Source of the DNA: Entomomonas moraniae
GTDB taxonomy: Bacteria; Pseudomonadota; Gammaproteobacteria; Pseudomonadales; Pseudomonadaceae
Reading direction: 5' to 3'
Assembly: GCF_003991975.1 (NCBI RefSeq)
Contig: NZ_CP029822.1
Location: 992,001 to 1,056,000, forward strand
DNA length: 64,000 bases
The position numbers and the translations under genes are program-made. Positions 56,776 through 64,000 of the stretch are shown here, piece by piece (within the stretch, counting starts at the first letter, position 1; each line of letters starts with the position of its first letter). The notes beneath the pieces were generated by a model, which was given only the letters and a program-made list of their open reading frames with translations, did no database searches and was not told the origin of the DNA.

Positions 56776-58383
56776 TTATTTTAATTGTCTATAATCATTG
56801 ATAATCAAATCGGCAGCTTTTTCAGCAAGCATAATCACAGGTGCATTTGTATTTGCGCTCGAAATACAAGGTAAAGCAGAGCTGTCAGCCACCCTTAAGT
56901 GCTCAACATTTCTTACTTTTAATTGTATATCAATGGCTGAATTTTCAGGAGAACCTCCCATACGACAAGTACCAACAGGGTGAAATACCGTTTTAGCATA
57001 TTGTCTGATAAAATCTTCCAACTTCTCATCGGTATCATAACTAGAATCAGGTGCAATCACTTTTGAAATAATTTTCTTCAGTGATGGTGCTTCGAAAAAT
57101 TTCAAGCCAAATTTAACGGCCCTTAATTGGGCAGCAACATCGTCAGGATCAGCCAAGTAATTTCCCTTGATCATAGGCAAATCAGCCGGATCTTTACTAC
57201 GTAATAAAACTTCTCCACGCGATTTGGGTTGTACATGTCCTACTTTTAATGTGATGCCATCACCTGATACTTCTTTGCGAGAATCTAAATTATCAAAATT
57301 ATCAATCACTGGCAGTGCGTGAATTTGTGTTTCAGGTCTGCCGTCACCATCCAAGTCAAAAAAACCGCCAGACTCTAGAATATTTGATGTCACAACACCC
57401 GCTTTATAAAGCATCCACTCAATGCCATTGGATATTTTCTTTAATCCTTCCGCTTCTTTCATTAAATTTGGCATATCAGGTGTTAATGCATTTAATGACA
57501 AATGTAAATGATCATGAAAATTTTTACCAACTTGAGGATTATCTACCTTGAGCGCCACCCCCATATCCTCTAAATGTTTTTTAGGGCCAATGCCTGATAA
57601 CATCAGTAATTTAGGAGTTCCCAATGCACCCGCTGTCACAATAACTTCGCTTTTTGCTCTTGCTGTTTCTGTACCTTTTCTATGCCTGTATTGCACAGCT
57701 ACAGCTTTTTTATTTTCAATAATAACCTGTTCTGTTAAGGCATCTGTTACTACAGTTAAACGTTCATTATTCAAAACTCTGTTTAAATAAGAATAGGCGG
57801 CACTCGCTCTCTTACCTAAATGAGTTGTTGTTTGGTAAAAGCCTATTCCCGCTTGCTCTTCACCATTAAAATCTGTCACATAAGGAAAACCCAACTCTTG
57901 TGCTGAACGAATGTAAGCCATACTTAATGGATGGCGGTATCTATTTTCGCTCACCCATAAATGTCCATCATTTCCATGATATTTACCTGCAAGGCTTTCA
58001 TTATTCTCAGATGTAATAAAGTAAGGCAGAACATCGTTGTACCCCCACCCCTCACAACCGTAATCTTTTTCCCAACAGTCATAATCTTGAGGGTTACCAC
58101 GAACATATATCATGCCATTAACAGAGCTACTCCCTCCCAATACTTTACCTTGTGGTACAGGAATACGTCGATTATTAGCATACGGCTCTGGCTCTGTTTG
58201 GTAATTCCAAACACTGCTTTGCATGACATAGGGAATACCTGCCGGCATATGTATAAATGGGTTAGTGTCTTTATGACCTGCCTCAATTAGTAAAACAGTA
58301 GCATTTGTTTGCTCAATGATTTTTGTTGCAATAACACAGCCAGCAGAACCCGCACCAACGACAATAAAATCATAATTCTCCAT
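56776..58383 (-). CDS. GMC-family alcohol dehydrogenase (BetA/AlkJ-like)
   Basis: A 535-residue FAD-dependent GMC oxidoreductase. The FAD motif is VGAGSAGCVIA near residues 8-18, GKVLGGSSSVNGMIYVRG near 78, and the active-site His region FHPVGTCRMGG near 470. AGAGG precedes the ATG. It forms an operon with the aldehyde dehydrogenase, so the pair turns a primary alcohol into an acid. Beside hpaA, tyrosol or 2-phenylethanol are natural guesses. Choline is less likely because the protein is shorter than BetA and no bet genes are near. Confidence 0.82.
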   Translation of the reverse strand: MENYDFIVVGAGSAGCVIATKIIEQTNATVLLIEAGHKDTNPFIHMPAGIPYVMQSSVWNYQTEPEPYANNRRIPVPQGKVLGGSSSVNGMIYVRGNPQDYDCWEKDYGCEGWGYNDVLPYFITSENNESLAGKYHGNDGHLWVSENRYRHPLSMAYIRSAQELGFPYVTDFNGEEQAGIGFYQTTTHLGKRASAAYSYLNRVLNNERLTVVTDALTEQVIIENKKAVAVQYRHRKGTETARAKSEVIVTAGALGTPKLLMLSGIGPKKHLEDMGVALKVDNPQVGKNFHDHLHLSLNALTPDMPNLMKEAEGLKKISNGIEWMLYKAGVVTSNILESGGFFDLDGDGRPETQIHALPVIDNFDNLDSRKEVSGDGITLKVGHVQPKSRGEVLLRSKDPADLPMIKGNYLADPDDVAAQLRAVKFGLKFFEAPSLKKIISKVIAPDSSYDTDEKLEDFIRQYAKTVFHPVGTCRMGGSPENSAIDIQLKVRNVEHLRVADSSALPCISSANTNAPVIMLAEKAADLIINDYRQLK

Positions 58384-58721
58384 GATAACCTCTTTTTAAT
58401 TTTATTTTTTTTATGATATTAACTGTAATACTTTGTAGACGTTCACTTCATCTACAGAACAGTATTTCTTTTTTTATTCGCAGTTTATTTTAATAATTCT
58501 TTTGAAAAATATGCCATTATTTTAACAATGACTATCAACCTAAAATAGAATATTTAGGACTAAAACACATGCCGTAAATACCGACTATTGCTATTTATAA
58601 ATAAGTATACTCTTAATAGATGGGAGTACACCTCAATATACCATAAGATCATGACTTAGCTTATAGCTATTTTTATCGCCCAGAAAAAATTAAGCTAACA
58701 CAATAATTTTTAATAATTAAA
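58384..58721. other. Intergenic gap before the aryl polyene operon end
   Basis: This gap holds the promoter of the GMC-ALDH operon and the 3' end of the aryl polyene operon. No gene is visible, and no strong terminator follows the last ketosynthase gene. Confidence 0.5.
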
Positions 58722-59948
58722 TCAACAACGCTTAAAAACTAAAGAGGTGTTGATGCCACCAAAGGCAAAGTTATTTGATTGTAGATAGCCAATATCTAAT
58801 GCACGCCCTTCCGCCATAATATAATCTAATTCACCACAAAGTGGATCAATATTTTCTAAATTAATGGTGGGCGCAAACCACTGTTTATTCATCATTTCGA
58901 TACTAAGCCATGCCTCTAATGCGCCACATGCACCTAGCGTATGTCCATAATAACTTTTTAGCGTTGAAATCGGTACATTTTTACCAAAGATGGCAGACGT
59001 CGCATTAGTTTCTGCAATATCACCTTTATCTGTTGCTGTGCCATGAGCACTTATATATCCAATCATTTCGGGTGTTAATGAGGCCTGCTTTAATGCTTGC
59101 TCCATACACACTTGCATTGTTTCTGCTTTCGGTTGTGTAATGTGGGTAGCATCGCAATTAGTAAAAAAGCCTACGATTTCAGCATAGATTGTTGCATTTC
59201 TGGCTTTAGCGTGTTCAAACTCTTCCAGAATAAGTGTAACAGCCCCCTCGCCTATAACAAGTCCATCTCTATCTTTATCAAAGGGTCGCGGCGTCAGTTT
59301 CGGGGTATCATTTTTTTGGCTTGTTGCAAATAATGTGTCGAACACAGCAACCTCAGAGGGACATAACTCCTCCCCACCACCAGCCACCATGATGGTCTGA
59401 TAACCATGCTTTATACTTTCGTAAGCATAACCAATGGCTTGACTACCAGAAGTACAAGCCGTAGAGGTTGGTATAATACGGCCAGTTAGCCCAAAGAACA
59501 GTCCAATATTCACTGCGGCCGTATGAGGCATCATTTGAATATAGGTTGTTGCAGTAATGCCATAAGTATTCTTTTCTTGTAACATACTTACAAAATCTTT
59601 TGTTGCATCCGTACTTCCTGTGGATGAACCATAAGCCACGCCAACTTTGCCACTATTTAATATAACATCGTCTAACAGCCCCGCCTGCATTAAAGCAAGC
59701 TCCGTTGCCCTCACTGCCATCAGCGAAACGCGCCCCATACCTCTTGTTCTTTTTCGTGTGTAATGTTCAGGTAAGGAGAAGTTTTTGATTGGTGCTGCTA
59801 AGTTTGTATGTAAACCTTGAAAATCAGCCCATTCAGGAATATTTACAATAGCATTATGCTTAGCTTTTAAATGGGGTAAAATAGCCTCCCAACTATTACC
59901 TAGGGCTGTTATCCCAGACATTCCTGTTACAACAACACGCCTAGTCAT
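58722..59948 (-). CDS. apeR: Beta-ketoacyl-ACP synthase of aryl polyene synthesis (ApeR-like)
   Basis: A 408-residue FabF-type ketosynthase with an intact Cys-His-His triad: TACTSGSQAIG near residue 165, SAHGTATDKGD near 304, and GHTLGACGALE near 340. It overlaps the reductase gene by 4 bases (ATGA). In known aryl polyene clusters the distal order is exporter, lipoprotein, ketosynthase, dehydratase, reductase, ketosynthase, exactly as here, so this is the last gene. It extends or primes the polyene chain. Confidence 0.82.
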   Translation of the reverse strand: MTRRVVVTGMSGITALGNSWEAILPHLKAKHNAIVNIPEWADFQGLHTNLAAPIKNFSLPEHYTRKRTRGMGRVSLMAVRATELALMQAGLLDDVILNSGKVGVAYGSSTGSTDATKDFVSMLQEKNTYGITATTYIQMMPHTAAVNIGLFFGLTGRIIPTSTACTSGSQAIGYAYESIKHGYQTIMVAGGGEELCPSEVAVFDTLFATSQKNDTPKLTPRPFDKDRDGLVIGEGAVTLILEEFEHAKARNATIYAEIVGFFTNCDATHITQPKAETMQVCMEQALKQASLTPEMIGYISAHGTATDKGDIAETNATSAIFGKNVPISTLKSYYGHTLGACGALEAWLSIEMMNKQWFAPTINLENIDPLCGELDYIMAEGRALDIGYLQSNNFAFGGINTSLVFKRC

Positions 59949-60673
59949 ACCATGCCCCCATTGATAGAAATAACTTGTCGGGTAACATAAGCTGCAACAT
60001 CAGACATGAGATAACTAGCAAGCCCAGCAACTTCTTCGGGTGTTCCCATTCGTTTTAATGGTATCATTTTCATTGCTTCGTCCAAAGCAACAGGTTCTAT
60101 ATCAAGAATACTTGTTTCAATTAACCCTGGAGCGATGCAATTCACTGTAATTTTGCGTTTAGCTAGCTCAATCGCTAATGCTTTAGTTGCCCCAATAATG
60201 CCTGCTTTAGCCGCACTATAATTAACTTGCCCCCTATTTCCCATTAAACCTGAAACAGAAGATAATGTAATGATGCGCCCTCCGCAACGTAACCCTATCA
60301 TAGGCATGACACATGGTTGAATGACATTATAAAAACTATCTAAATTAGTGTGAATAACCTCTTGCCAATCAGTTTCCGATAACGCAGGGAAAGCACCATC
60401 TTTAATAATGCCCGCATTATTTACCACGCCATAATAAGCACCATGAGCTTCAATATCTTGCTCAAGCATTGCTTTACACTGCACTGTATCAGCAATATCA
60501 AAATGGATTAATCGCCCAGAGCCGCCAGCAGTAACAATCTGATCCAATGTATTCTGAGCCCCCTGCTCATCACTTAAGTAATGCACAACAACATTGAAGC
60601 CATCAGCAGCTAACTTGATGGCTATTGCTTTACCAATTCCTTTACTTGCGCCTGTTACTAATACTGTTCGCAT
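59945..60673 (-). CDS. apeQ: 3-ketoacyl-ACP reductase of aryl polyene synthesis (ApeQ-like)
   Basis: A 242-residue short-chain reductase. The cofactor motif TGASKGIG is at residues 7-14, VVNNAG near 85, and the catalytic YSAAK near 151-155. It reduces the keto group after each condensation. It begins 2 bases after the dehydratase stop and overlaps the next ketosynthase by 4 bases, so the genes are coupled. FabG would be the housekeeping alternative, but the setting favours aryl polyene synthesis. Confidence 0.84.
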   Translation of the reverse strand: MRTVLVTGASKGIGKAIAIKLAADGFNVVVHYLSDEQGAQNTLDQIVTAGGSGRLIHFDIADTVQCKAMLEQDIEAHGAYYGVVNNAGIIKDGAFPALSETDWQEVIHTNLDSFYNVIQPCVMPMIGLRCGGRIITLSSVSGLMGNRGQVNYSAAKAGIIGATKALAIELAKRKITVNCIAPGLIETSILDIEPVALDEAMKMIPLKRMGTPEEVAGLASYLMSDVAAYVTRQVISINGGMV

Positions 60674-60674
60674 A

Positions 60675-61139
60675 TTAATCTTTTCCCATAAACTGCTTTA
60701 ACTCTACGTCATCTGGCTGATAAACATTTAACCTAGCTGTTGCCATTTCTTTATCATTAACTATTAGCCTACAATCAAAACTAGCTAATTTCGTATCTAA
60801 TAATAAAAGTGTTACATGAATGGTGAGTATTGTATTAAGGGGATAGCTAGGCATTGCTGTTTTAAACCCGCGACCACCTAACAATAGCCCTAAATGTATA
60901 TCTTTTTGTGTTTTTTTAGCATACCATCCTTGCCAAACACCAATTGTTTGCGCCATCATTTCTAAAGCAAACCAAGCGGGTAACTCATTTTTTTTATTTA
61001 AAAAAGGAGCTAATACCCCATTAGAATCCACAGCAACCTGACAGATGGCCTCTTTATCCGTTACATCAATAATCTGATCAATTAAAATCATAGGTGGGTC
61101 ATGAGGCAAATAGTTAACCACCGGTTCAAAATGCATCAC
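60675..61139 (-). CDS. apeP: 3-hydroxyacyl-ACP dehydratase of aryl polyene synthesis (ApeP-like)
   Basis: A 154-residue hotdog-fold dehydratase. The likely catalytic His is in YLPHDPPMILIDQI near residue 13, and the Glu in ALEMMAQTIGVW near 59, both in the places expected for this family. It makes the double bonds of the polyene. Its start overlaps the preceding ketosynthase by 4 bases. Confidence 0.82.
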   Translation of the reverse strand: MMHFEPVVNYLPHDPPMILIDQIIDVTDKEAICQVAVDSNGVLAPFLNKKNELPAWFALEMMAQTIGVWQGWYAKKTQKDIHLGLLLGGRGFKTAMPSYPLNTILTIHVTLLLLDTKLASFDCRLIVNDKEMATARLNVYQPDDVELKQFMGKD

Positions 61140-62311
61140 TGGACTTTTCCTAACAAAATACTGGTATTATTACCACCAAAAGCAAAGGAATTGGATAAGA
61201 TAATGGGATGTTTTAAAAGCTGCATAGGTTCTTTTAATAAGTTAAATTTGGCTAATGAGCCGTCTATAGTTGCATGAGTAAAATTTTGCCAAGGTAGTGT
61301 TAAAGAACGAGTAATAATAAGCCAAGCCAATGCAGCCTCAGTAATAGCTGCCGCACCCAATGTATGCCCAGTCAGATGCTTTGTTGAACTACAAAGTGGC
61401 GAGTCACTGCCAAACACTCCATGAATAGCTTTTGCCTCCATCTGATCATTAAGCGCTGTTGCTGTACCATGCATATTGATATAGCCTACTTGGTGTGGCT
61501 GTATATTAGCCTCAGATAACGCCATTTTGATTGCCATCTGTGCAGGAGTCCCTTCAGGATGAGGGGCCGACATATGCCAAGCATCGGAAGATTCACCAAC
61601 ACCAAGCAAGGCCAGCTCGGCAGGTTCTTTTGTCAATAACATAAGCCCTGCTGCCTCACCAATATTAATGCCTACTCGTTCTTTTGCAAAAGGTTGGCAT
61701 AACTTTTCTGAGATTTGCTCTAAACTAGCAAAACCATTAAGAGATAATTGACAAAGTGTATCTGCTCCCCCCACTAGGGCAGCATCAACCATCCCCGACT
61801 CGATAAGCCTTTTACCTGAAATAATTGCCCTTGCACTAGAAGTACAAGCTGTCGATACGGTATAGCAAGGCCCATATGTACCCAAATAGTTAGCAAGAAA
61901 TAGGCCTGAATCACCCATTTCTTGCTGCTGATAAGAGTAGTTTTCGGGCAACACTCCTTGTTGCTCATATTTTGAAATAGCAAGCTCTCCCTCATAAATA
62001 CCTGAGGTACTGCTCCCCATAATAATAGCCACTCGGTCATTACCATATTTCTTAATAGTGTACTCTAGCTCAGATATTATTTGCGATAGCGCCGCAAATA
62101 AAAGTCTATTATTACGGGTATTATGCTCTTTATATACCTCGGGAATATTAGGCGGTTCTCTTTTTACTTTCCCTACATAGGTTTGTTTGTCATGTAATAA
62201 CCAACTATTATTAGGTGTAAGCCCTGTTTTTCCAATAACTAGATTCGTTGCAATCTCATCTAAAGAATTACCTAACGCATTGATCATAGCAACTGCTGCG
62301 ATATAAACCAT
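61136..62311 (-). CDS. apeO: Beta-ketoacyl-ACP synthase of aryl polyene synthesis (ApeO-like)
   Basis: A 391-residue ketosynthase. Its triad is also intact: TACTSSARAI near residue 155, MHGTATALNDQ near 290, and GHTLGAAAIT near 325. It differs clearly from the second ketosynthase at 58722. In studied clusters ApeO is the main chain-extending ketosynthase, with a separate chain-length partner; that partner would lie beyond the right edge. It starts 2 bases after the lipoprotein stop. Confidence 0.82.
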   Translation of the reverse strand: MVYIAAVAMINALGNSLDEIATNLVIGKTGLTPNNSWLLHDKQTYVGKVKREPPNIPEVYKEHNTRNNRLLFAALSQIISELEYTIKKYGNDRVAIIMGSSTSGIYEGELAISKYEQQGVLPENYSYQQQEMGDSGLFLANYLGTYGPCYTVSTACTSSARAIISGKRLIESGMVDAALVGGADTLCQLSLNGFASLEQISEKLCQPFAKERVGINIGEAAGLMLLTKEPAELALLGVGESSDAWHMSAPHPEGTPAQMAIKMALSEANIQPHQVGYINMHGTATALNDQMEAKAIHGVFGSDSPLCSSTKHLTGHTLGAAAITEAALAWLIITRSLTLPWQNFTHATIDGSLAKFNLLKEPMQLLKHPIILSNSFAFGGNNTSILLGKVQ

Positions 62312-62312
62312 T

Positions 62313-62873
62313 TTACTCCTCCATGTCTTGAATACTGATGAAGTAATTAAAATAATTGTTTTTTATCGTTATTGGCTCTCTTTCACCCGATGATTGCTTA
62401 TAAGTAATCTCACTAATGACTTGTTGGTTATCATCTATAAGTAAACGCTTATTACCTTTATCAAGAAGTTGCCATTCATTGGGTAATAAGTTTTGCCAAG
62501 CTTTAACAGGCCAATAACTGAGCATAATATCAGCAAGCACTTGATTCGCAGGAGGGAGATCAAGTAACGTTATATATTTTTCTACCTGTATACTTTGTCC
62601 ATCATAGGTTGCTTCAAATAGTCTAATCCCCATGGTTGACAATCCCATTAAGACAACCCGTCCATCTTTAACTTCTAATAACGTTATAAGACTCCCCGTT
62701 TTATTTCCCACCTTTGCAGTTAATAATTGCTGTTTATTTATATCATGGGACAAAGTAACAGCAGGTAGTCGTACTTTAACATCCTTTTTCAACCATGCAC
62801 TTGTCAATGTTTGAGAATTAGAAGCACAGCCAGATAATAAAATACAAACTAATAAAATAATAAGCTTGTTCAC
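62313..62873 (-). CDS. apeN: DUF3261 lipoprotein of the aryl polyene cluster (ApeN-like)
   Basis: A 186-residue lipoprotein. The signal peptide ends in the lipobox LSGC (MNKLIILLVCILLSGC), so Cys16 should be lipidated. The rest fits DUF3261, found in aryl polyene clusters between the exporter and the ketosynthase. It probably helps move the pigment to the outer membrane. It starts right after the exporter stop. Confidence 0.83.
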   Translation of the reverse strand: MNKLIILLVCILLSGCASNSQTLTSAWLKKDVKVRLPAVTLSHDINKQQLLTAKVGNKTGSLITLLEVKDGRVVLMGLSTMGIRLFEATYDGQSIQVEKYITLLDLPPANQVLADIMLSYWPVKAWQNLLPNEWQLLDKGNKRLLIDDNQQVISEITYKQSSGEREPITIKNNYFNYFISIQDMEE

Positions 62874-62875
62874 TT

Positions 62876-64000
62876 TTAATTTACCTTATCTTTCACAATA
62901 GCAAGTGGTGATAATAAAAAAGCAGTCAGTATTCCTGTGCTTAACACCAGTCCAAAATCAACAATGGCCTGAGTATGGCTTAACGCCAACAAGCCGAATG
63001 TTAGCAAGGTAATTAACGCAGCAAGGCAAATTGCAATAAATGAAACGGGAGGAGCTGTTCTTGCATTAGCAAAAAAAAGTGTGTAATCAATACCAACGCC
63101 TAATACTAATGCCAGAGCAAGTGAAGAAAATAAATTTAGTGGAATGCCTATTATACCAAGTATGGCAATACCGACTAAGAGAGACAACCATGTAGGGATA
63201 ATACAACGTACTCCTTGCCGCCAACCGAAACGTACTAAAAATAAACCGCTAATGACAAACAAAGCCGTCACCAATAACCAACTTAAATAATAACGGTATG
63301 TTGCAAAGAGTGCATTATACTCTGAATGCTTATCCATCCAATAAACATTAGGAATTTTTTTGGTTAATTCAAGCAGAGGTCTAGCCTCTTTAACACCTGC
63401 GACAGGAACTAAAATGACAGTCTGTCCACGCTTATTTTCAAACCATAATAAACGCCACCCTTCGCTCACTACACTCGACAACCACATCTCAGGTGTTAAT
63501 ATATCCGTTGCCACTTCAGTTGATAAATGCTCTATCCCCTCATTTTTAAGTTTCTCTACCACTGGAACTGTTAAGTTTTTCAATAGTGCGATATTTTCTT
63601 TTTGGTGCTGTATAGAGGGCAATGGAAGCAGTCTATAGCTACTAATTTGTTGTTCTTTTTGTAGTTTAGCAAGTGCTGGCTTTAATACTTGTAAAGACTG
63701 TAATGCTTGCTCTCCTGTTTCACCATAAATAACAAACCACTTTTGATCAGCATTCTGCTTTGTTAGGCTAGCTATTTTATTATCTTGTGCTTGTAAATGT
63801 ATGGGAAGCGCTTGCAACTGTTTAATATCATCGTCTATTGTTAGCCTGCTTAAACCAAAAAGACTCATACCAAGTAGTACAATCGGCAGCCCTACCCGAA
63901 TATAATTATTTTTATGCCATAGCGTTAACCATGCAGTAGCGAAAGAAATATTGACTGTACGAGTTTTAAAACGTTTAGTAAGGTAGGGAAACCAGATAAT
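62876..64000 (-). CDS. apeM: MMPL/RND-family exporter of the aryl polyene cluster, 5' end beyond right edge
   Basis: The frame is open from the stop at 62876 to the window end, so 374 C-terminal residues are seen and the N-terminal half is missing. A helix (VGLPIVLLGMSLFGL) is followed by a periplasmic domain of about 170 residues and then five closely spaced helices with VLGVGIDYTLFFANA, the MMPL pattern. It represents the second half of a two-repeat exporter. Its product would be the aryl polyene lipid or its precursor. The start at 63868 is only an internal Met. Confidence 0.82.
   Translation of the reverse strand: MIWFPYLTKRFKTRTVNISFATAWLTLWHKNNYIRVGLPIVLLGMSLFGLSRLTIDDDIKQLQALPIHLQAQDNKIASLTKQNADQKWFVIYGETGEQALQSLQVLKPALAKLQKEQQISSYRLLPLPSIQHQKENIALLKNLTVPVVEKLKNEGIEHLSTEVATDILTPEMWLSSVVSEGWRLLWFENKRGQTVILVPVAGVKEARPLLELTKKIPNVYWMDKHSEYNALFATYRYYLSWLLVTALFVISGLFLVRFGWRQGVRCIIPTWLSLLVGIAILGIIGIPLNLFSSLALALVLGVGIDYTLFFANARTAPPVSFIAICLAALITLLTFGLLALSHTQAIVDFGLVLSTGILTAFLLSPLAIVKDKVN

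Noticed and set aside
55273-58383. betAB choline-to-betaine operon
   Set aside because: A GMC dehydrogenase next to an aldehyde dehydrogenase recalls betA/betB, but there is no betI or choline transporter. The dehydrogenase is short for BetA, and hpaA is the neighbour.

Overview
The window is AT-rich DNA from a gammaproteobacterium, most like Pseudomonadales. The supporting signs are a TyrA-AroA fusion joined to cmk and rpsA, two OprD-family porins, a HIT-SlyX gene pair, Slt, Uup and RhlB. The low GC and dense aromatic catabolism would fit a host-associated (for example insect-gut) pseudomonad such as Entomomonas, but that placement is inference.

Layout. 1-13.3 kb: protocatechuate 4,5-cleavage block. 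It holds an AroE-like dehydrogenase cut by the left edge, pobA, an AAHS transporter, an operon galD-ligJ-ligK-ligI-ligA-ligB-ligC-aldo/keto reductase, a divergent LysR regulator and an OprD porin. 13.5-18.9 kb: an IclR regulator, a TIM-barrel isomerase-like protein and two divergent KstD-like flavoproteins that share an IclR-type operator. 18.9-20.8 kb: decayed DNA with a wrecked phage-type integrase around one SRPBCC-like gene. 20.8-38.3 kb: mostly housekeeping genes (rpsA, cmk, tyrA-aroA, MaoC hydratase, aaeXAB-like efflux, slyX, HIT, an OprD porin, uup, slt, rhlB and a 58-aa membrane protein). 38.6-49.8 kb: complete homoprotocatechuate (hpa) pathway. 50-58.4 kb: a cupin, a PuuB-like FAD oxidase, an AraC regulator, an APC permease, HpaA, a FeaB-like aldehyde dehydrogenase and a GMC alcohol dehydrogenase. 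58.7-64 kb: the distal half of an aryl polyene operon, cut by the right edge.

How the genes fit together. PobA makes protocatechuate from 4-hydroxybenzoate. LigAB, LigC, LigI, GalD, LigJ and LigK take it to pyruvate and oxaloacetate. HpaBC makes homoprotocatechuate from 4-hydroxyphenylacetate. HpaD, E, F, G, H and I take it to pyruvate and succinic semialdehyde. The permease, amine-oxidase-like, alcohol and aldehyde dehydrogenase genes around hpaA look like feeder reactions for aromatic amines or alcohols such as tyramine or tyrosol. The KstD-like pair may feed ring compounds into the protocatechuate side. AaeXAB would export excess hydroxybenzoate. The most interesting inferences are the IclR/TIM-barrel/double-KstD module with its matched operators, a repeated near-palindrome before three protocatechuate-block promoters, and the amine feeder module inside the hpa region.
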